A stretch of 8,808 nt of DNA from Cyclobacteriaceae bacterium. Its GTDB lineage: Bacteria > Bacteroidota > Bacteroidia > Cytophagales > Cyclobacteriaceae. This document shows positions 5,879 through 8,808 of the stretch, in pieces. The stretch spans positions 1-8,808 of the forward strand of contig DAOVVI010000036.1 in NCBI GenBank assembly GCA_030637245.1, in the 5' to 3' direction. A program made the position numbers and the translations under genes. The first letter of the stretch is position 1. Every line of letters begins with the position of its first letter. The notes under the pieces are model-generated. The model saw nothing but the letters and a program-made list of their open reading frames with translations. It was not told the DNA's origin and made no database searches.

Positions 5879-6559
5879 ATGACAGATAAGGAATTAAATA
5901 AAGAGGAATTTAGAAAATATGCCGTAAAAGGACAGGGACTCAATGGAAATACTGTGGATAGTTATATCGAGAAAGTAGAAAATATGACACGGTCAGTTAT
6001 TGAGGAAAGACCTACCAGGTTTGCTGAAATTGATGTTTTTTCCAGATTAATTATGGATAGAATCATATTTCTTGGTCTTCCAGTCGATGATAATATAGCT
6101 AATATCATTACTGCTCAACTATTATTTCTGCAATCAACTGATGCTAAAAAAGATATTCAACTATATGTGAATAGTCCCGGAGGAGGCGTTTATGCAGGGT
6201 TAGCGGTTTATGATACCATGCAATATGTTTCTCCGGATATTGCTACTATTTGTATTGGTTTGGCAGCATCTATGGCTGCAGTATTACTTTCTGGTGGTGA
6301 AAACGGGAAGAGATCAGCTTTGCCGCATGCCAGGATCATGATTCACCAACCAATGAGCGGGATGCAGGGTCAAGCATCTGATATGGAAATTTCATTGAAA
6401 CAAACGCTTTCTGTTAAGAAGGATCTTTATGATATTCTTGCCAAGCATTCCGGGAAGAAATACGCACAAATTGAAAAAGATTCCGACAGGGATTTCTGGA
6501 TGAGGGCTGTGGAGGCTAAAGAATATGGCCTTATTGACGAAGTATTGGAGACTAAATAA
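5879..6559 (+). CDS. clpP: ATP-dependent Clp protease proteolytic subunit
   Basis: ClpP forms a double heptameric barrel that degrades proteins unfolded and fed in by ClpX or ClpA/ClpC. The serine-protease triad is intact: Ser131 in GLAASMAAV, His156 in MIHQP and Asp205 in DRDFW. The spacings 25 and 49 equal those of E. coli ClpP. The oligomer-forming and substrate-binding element NSPGGGVYAGLAVYD (98-112) is present. At 226 residues it is about 20 longer at the N-terminus than E. coli ClpP; roughly the first 35-40 residues, before RPTRFAEIDVFSRL, may be a propeptide removed by self-processing. The ATG at 5879 is the natural start. clpX follows after 10 bp, so both subunits of the protease are made from one mRNA. 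The identification is secure; the length of the propeptide is inferred. Confidence 0.98.
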   Translation: MTDKELNKEEFRKYAVKGQGLNGNTVDSYIEKVENMTRSVIEERPTRFAEIDVFSRLIMDRIIFLGLPVDDNIANIITAQLLFLQSTDAKKDIQLYVNSPGGGVYAGLAVYDTMQYVSPDIATICIGLAASMAAVLLSGGENGKRSALPHARIMIHQPMSGMQGQASDMEISLKQTLSVKKDLYDILAKHSGKKYAQIEKDSDRDFWMRAVEAKEYGLIDEVLETK

Positions 6560-6569
6560 ATCTAAGATA

Positions 6570-7805
6570 ATGACTCAAGTTACTTGTTCTTTTTGTGGAC
6601 GAAAGAAGAAAGATGTCGATTTAATGGTGTCAGGCATTCACGCCCATATCTGCAATTATTGTATCGATCAGGCTTTTCAGATACTTCAAGAAGAAAAAAA
6701 GACGAAAGATACCGGTGACAAACCAAGTTTCAACCTGGTTAAGCCAAAAGAGATGAAAGAATACCTTGACCAATATGTTGTAGGTCAGGATGAAGCTAAA
6801 AAAGTAATTGCAGTTGCCGTTTATAATCATTATAAAAGGTTGATGCAAAAAGTTGATCCAGATGATGATATTGTAATCGAAAAGTCGAACATTGTCATGG
6901 TAGGTGAGACCGGAACAGGGAAGACTTATTTGGCCAGAACTTTGGCAAATATGCTGCAGGTTCCTTTTTGTATCGCTGATGCTACGGTACTTACTGAAGC
7001 CGGTTATGTAGGTGAGGATGTAGAGAGTATCCTGACTCGTCTTTTGCAAGCAGCTGATTACGAAGTTGAAAATGCTGAACAAGGCATTGTATATATTGAT
7101 GAATTAGATAAAATATCCAGAAAGTCAGATAATCCGTCAATTACCCGTGATGTAAGTGGTGAGGGCGTGCAGCAGGCATTACTAAAATTACTTGAAGGAA
7201 CAGCCGTGAATGTCCCACCTCAAGGGGGTAGGAAGCATCCTGACCAAAAGATGATCTCATTGAATACGGAGAACATTTTGTTTATTTGCGGTGGAGCTTT
7301 TGATGGAATTAAAAGGATCATTGAATCAAGGTTGAATACTACTCCTCTTGGATTTACCTCAAACAGCGAAAGCGATGACAGGCATCATATCGATGATGAG
7401 AATATGTTGAGATATATAAATGCCCAGGATCTCAAAAGTTATGGATTGATTCCTGAATTAATTGGTCGATTACCAGTACTTACTTATTTGGACCCACTTG
7501 ACAAGGAAACACTTAATCTGATTTTAACTGAACCTAAGAATGCGCTTACAAAGCAATATACTAAGCTCTTCGGAATGGAAGGTATAAAGATAGATTTTAA
7601 GAAATCTGCGCTGGAATTTATTGTGGATAAGGCAGTTGAATACAAACTTGGCGCACGCGGACTTCGATCTATTTGCGAAGCTATTGTGAATGATGCTATG
7701 TTTGAGCTTCCGTCCAGCAAGGAGGTGAAAGAATTGGTAATTACCAGAGAATACGCAATTGAGAAGTTTGAAAAATCCAGAGTAAAAAAACTGAAGGTAG
7801 CTTAG
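6570..7805 (+). CDS. clpX: ATP-dependent Clp protease ATP-binding subunit ClpX
   Basis: Hexameric AAA+ unfoldase that recognises tagged proteins and threads them into ClpP. The 411-residue protein has an N-terminal zinc-binding domain with Cys6, Cys9, Cys28 and Cys31. Walker A is GETGTGKT (112-119), Walker B VYIDELDK (174-181), and the pore loop GYVG (145-148) and RKH loop (221-223) are present. The arginine finger lies in IGRLP (Arg300) and sensor 2 in GARGLR (Arg363). The ClpP-docking tripeptide appears as LGF (260-262) rather than the usual IGF. I chose the ATG at 6570 over an in-frame ATG at 6525: it lies 10 bp after the clpP stop, avoids overlap with clpP, and places [10 protein letters not shown] at the usual distance from the zinc site. 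No strong Shine-Dalgarno is seen. The stop is 7 bp from that of the convergent lpxB. Confidence 0.98.
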   Translation: MTQVTCSFCGRKKKDVDLMVSGIHAHICNYCIDQAFQILQEEKKTKDTGDKPSFNLVKPKEMKEYLDQYVVGQDEAKKVIAVAVYNHYKRLMQKVDPDDDIVIEKSNIVMVGETGTGKTYLARTLANMLQVPFCIADATVLTEAGYVGEDVESILTRLLQAADYEVENAEQGIVYIDELDKISRKSDNPSITRDVSGEGVQQALLKLLEGTAVNVPPQGGRKHPDQKMISLNTENILFICGGAFDGIKRIIESRLNTTPLGFTSNSESDDRHHIDDENMLRYINAQDLKSYGLIPELIGRLPVLTYLDPLDKETLNLILTEPKNALTKQYTKLFGMEGIKIDFKKSALEFIVDKAVEYKLGARGLRSICEAIVNDAMFELPSSKEVKELVITREYAIEKFEKSRVKKLKVA

Positions 7806-7809
7806 TCAG
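7784..7809 (-). terminator. Candidate lpxB terminator inside the clpX 3' end
   Basis: On the minus strand, just after the lpxB stop, CTGACTAAGCTACCTTCAG (7809-7791) can fold as CTG/CAG plus AAG/CTT around loop CTAC with a 3-base bulge. It is followed immediately by seven Ts (7790-7784). The stem is weak, so the call is tentative; position and T-run are what recommend it. The sequence also encodes the last residues of ClpX. Confidence 0.35.
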
Positions 7810-7812
7810 AGA

Positions 7813-8808
7813 CTATACAAATTTTATTTGTTTAGCAGAAAGTATTTCATAAATTTCTTTGGCGGTATTTTTGGAAGCATTCTTTCCGCTTAGGGTTTTT
7901 CTAAGCTTTTTATATCCTTTGTTTATTTTATTCCTATAAGATTCGTCTTCAAGAATATGCTTAAGTTCATTTGAAATCGCATCAGAAGTCACCTCATCTT
8001 GAATGAGTTCTTTTACAATTTCACTATTTACTATTAAGTTTACTAAAGATATAAAATCAACCTTCACAAATTGCTTCCCGATCGCATAATTCATTTTACT
8101 CGTACGATAGATTACGATTTGAGGAACATCAAATAGGGCAGTTTCAAGTGTGGCTGTGCCAGATGTTACTACTGCTGCTTCGGCGTTTAAAAGCAAGTTA
8201 TAATTGTCCTCAATTACTGGAATTATATTTGGCTCCTTTAAAGCGTCTTCATAAAAACTTTGTGGTAGATTTCTAATCATCGACAAGCCAAAGGTTTTTT
8301 GGGGAAAAGCTTGTGCAACTTCGATCATTTTAGGTAAGAGCTGGATAAGCTCTTGTTTTCTGCTTCCTGGTAAAAGAGCAATTATTCCATCAGTATCAAT
8401 GATTTTGTGCTTTAATAAGAAATTAGTTTCTGGTTGAAAAGTATTGATTGCATCCATCACCGGATTGCCAACGTATTGGGCGTCAACATCAAACTTGGCA
8501 TAAAACTGTTTCTCAAATGGTAAAATAACAAATACCTTGTCAATCGTCTTTTTTACTTTATAAGCTCTTTTTTGATTCCAGGCCCAAATCTTAGGTGAGA
8601 TATAATAAAATTTTTTAATATTTAAATCATGAATCTTTTCCGCAATAAGCAGATTAAAGCCGCCAAAATCTATAAATATTATAGCATCAGGCTTGTACTG
8701 TTTTATGTCTTTGAGGCATAGAGATAAATATTTTTTGATCTTAAAAAGACTTTTTATTACCTCAAACAAGCCCATGATGGCCATTTCTTTATAGTGAACA
8801 ATAATTTC
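7813..8808 (-). CDS. lpxB: Lipid-A-disaccharide synthase, 5' end cut by the window edge
   Basis: LpxB (glycosyltransferase family 19) joins UDP-2,3-diacylglucosamine and lipid X to the lipid A disaccharide at the inner face of the inner membrane. The visible 331 residues cover most of a protein usually near 370-380; the frame stays open to the edge and the residues before the first internal Met (EIIVHYKE) continue the family pattern, so the Met at 8784 is not the start. In the visible part, IDFGGFN (46-52), SPKIWAW (71-77), YVGNPVMD (112-119), the sugar-nucleotide loop LLPGSRKQEL (145-154), TSGTATLETAL (215-225) and IYRTS (233-237) are family signatures. The C-terminus is complete, ending in TAG. 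It converges on clpX and is read from a promoter outside the window. The identification is firm; the N-terminal 40-50 residues are not seen. Confidence 0.95.
   Translation of the reverse strand, partial: EIIVHYKEMAIMGLFEVIKSLFKIKKYLSLCLKDIKQYKPDAIIFIDFGGFNLLIAEKIHDLNIKKFYYISPKIWAWNQKRAYKVKKTIDKVFVILPFEKQFYAKFDVDAQYVGNPVMDAINTFQPETNFLLKHKIIDTDGIIALLPGSRKQELIQLLPKMIEVAQAFPQKTFGLSMIRNLPQSFYEDALKEPNIIPVIEDNYNLLLNAEAAVVTSGTATLETALFDVPQIVIYRTSKMNYAIGKQFVKVDFISLVNLIVNSEIVKELIQDEVTSDAISNELKHILEDESYRNKINKGYKKLRKTLSGKNASKNTAKEIYEILSAKQIKFV

Noticed and set aside
6525..6569. Upstream in-frame ATG for clpX giving 15 extra residues
   Set aside because: It would overlap clpP by 35 bp, and the extra residues do not belong to the ClpX zinc domain; the ATG at 6570 fits the family.
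6630..7082. 150-codon minus-strand frame opposite clpX
   Set aside because: Hydrophobic and aromatic shadow of the AAA+ coding strand; no support as a gene.
7484..7720. 78-codon minus-strand frame opposite the clpX 3' half
   Set aside because: Shadow of conserved ClpX sequence; no promoter or homology seen.
7817..7831. ACAAAT-TTT-ATTTGT hairpin as the clpX terminator
   Set aside because: Only six A/T pairs in the stem with a 3-base loop and a very short T-run; too weak to call.
8782..8784. ATG at 8784 as the lpxB start
   Set aside because: The frame stays open to the window edge and the preceding residues match the LpxB pattern; the true start is outside.
1..8808. New defence, mobile or biosynthetic system, CRISPR array, insertion sequence
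   Set aside because: All the protein-coding genes belong to recognisable families, mostly core housekeeping ones; no repeat array, transposase, integrase or unexplained gene cluster was found.

Overview
The window looks like chromosomal core DNA of a Gram-negative Bacteroidota, perhaps a Cytophagales-type marine or soil bacterium. Three things support this: AT-rich base composition with few Shine-Dalgarno sequences; several clear copies of the Bacteroidota sigma promoter (TTG or TTTG, about 18-20 bp, then TAnnTTTG); and proteins with the lineage's typical wording (trigger factor, ClpX with GETGTGKT, an RSH protein with a basic RxRD motif). lpxB shows that the cell makes lipid A. The genus cannot be fixed from the sequence alone.

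Left part, all leftward (minus strand): a bifunctional (p)ppGpp synthetase/hydrolase (spoT/rel type, 1986-4199); then, after a recognisable promoter, a two-gene unit made of a small STAS-domain protein (1530-1874) and purA (243-1526), only 3 bp apart. Downstream of purA, positions 1-242 hold no gene. They carry two tandem leftward Bacteroidota-type promoters and, at the very edge, a hairpin followed by AAAGTTCTTT. That arrangement resembles the boxB/boxA antitermination leader of a ribosomal RNA operon, so an rRNA operon is predicted just off the left edge.

Middle and right part, rightward (plus strand): a tRNA-Leu(UAG) with its own promoter and a hairpin terminator, then the protein-quality-control cluster tig (trigger factor, TTG start), clpP and clpX. 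A strong terminator separates tig from clpP; clpP and clpX are 10 bp apart. The last gene, lpxB (minus strand), converges on clpX with only 7 bp between the stop codons, and its 5' end lies outside the window.

Functionally the window combines growth-rate and stress control (ppGpp metabolism, AMP synthesis, probably rRNA, a tRNA) with nascent-chain folding and ATP-dependent proteolysis. All the protein-coding genes belong to known families and I found no sign of a new defence, mobile or biosynthetic system. The most useful second looks are the putative rRNA leader, the STAS-purA-spoT linkage, the promoterless-looking tig with its TTG start, and the very tight convergent clpX/lpxB end.
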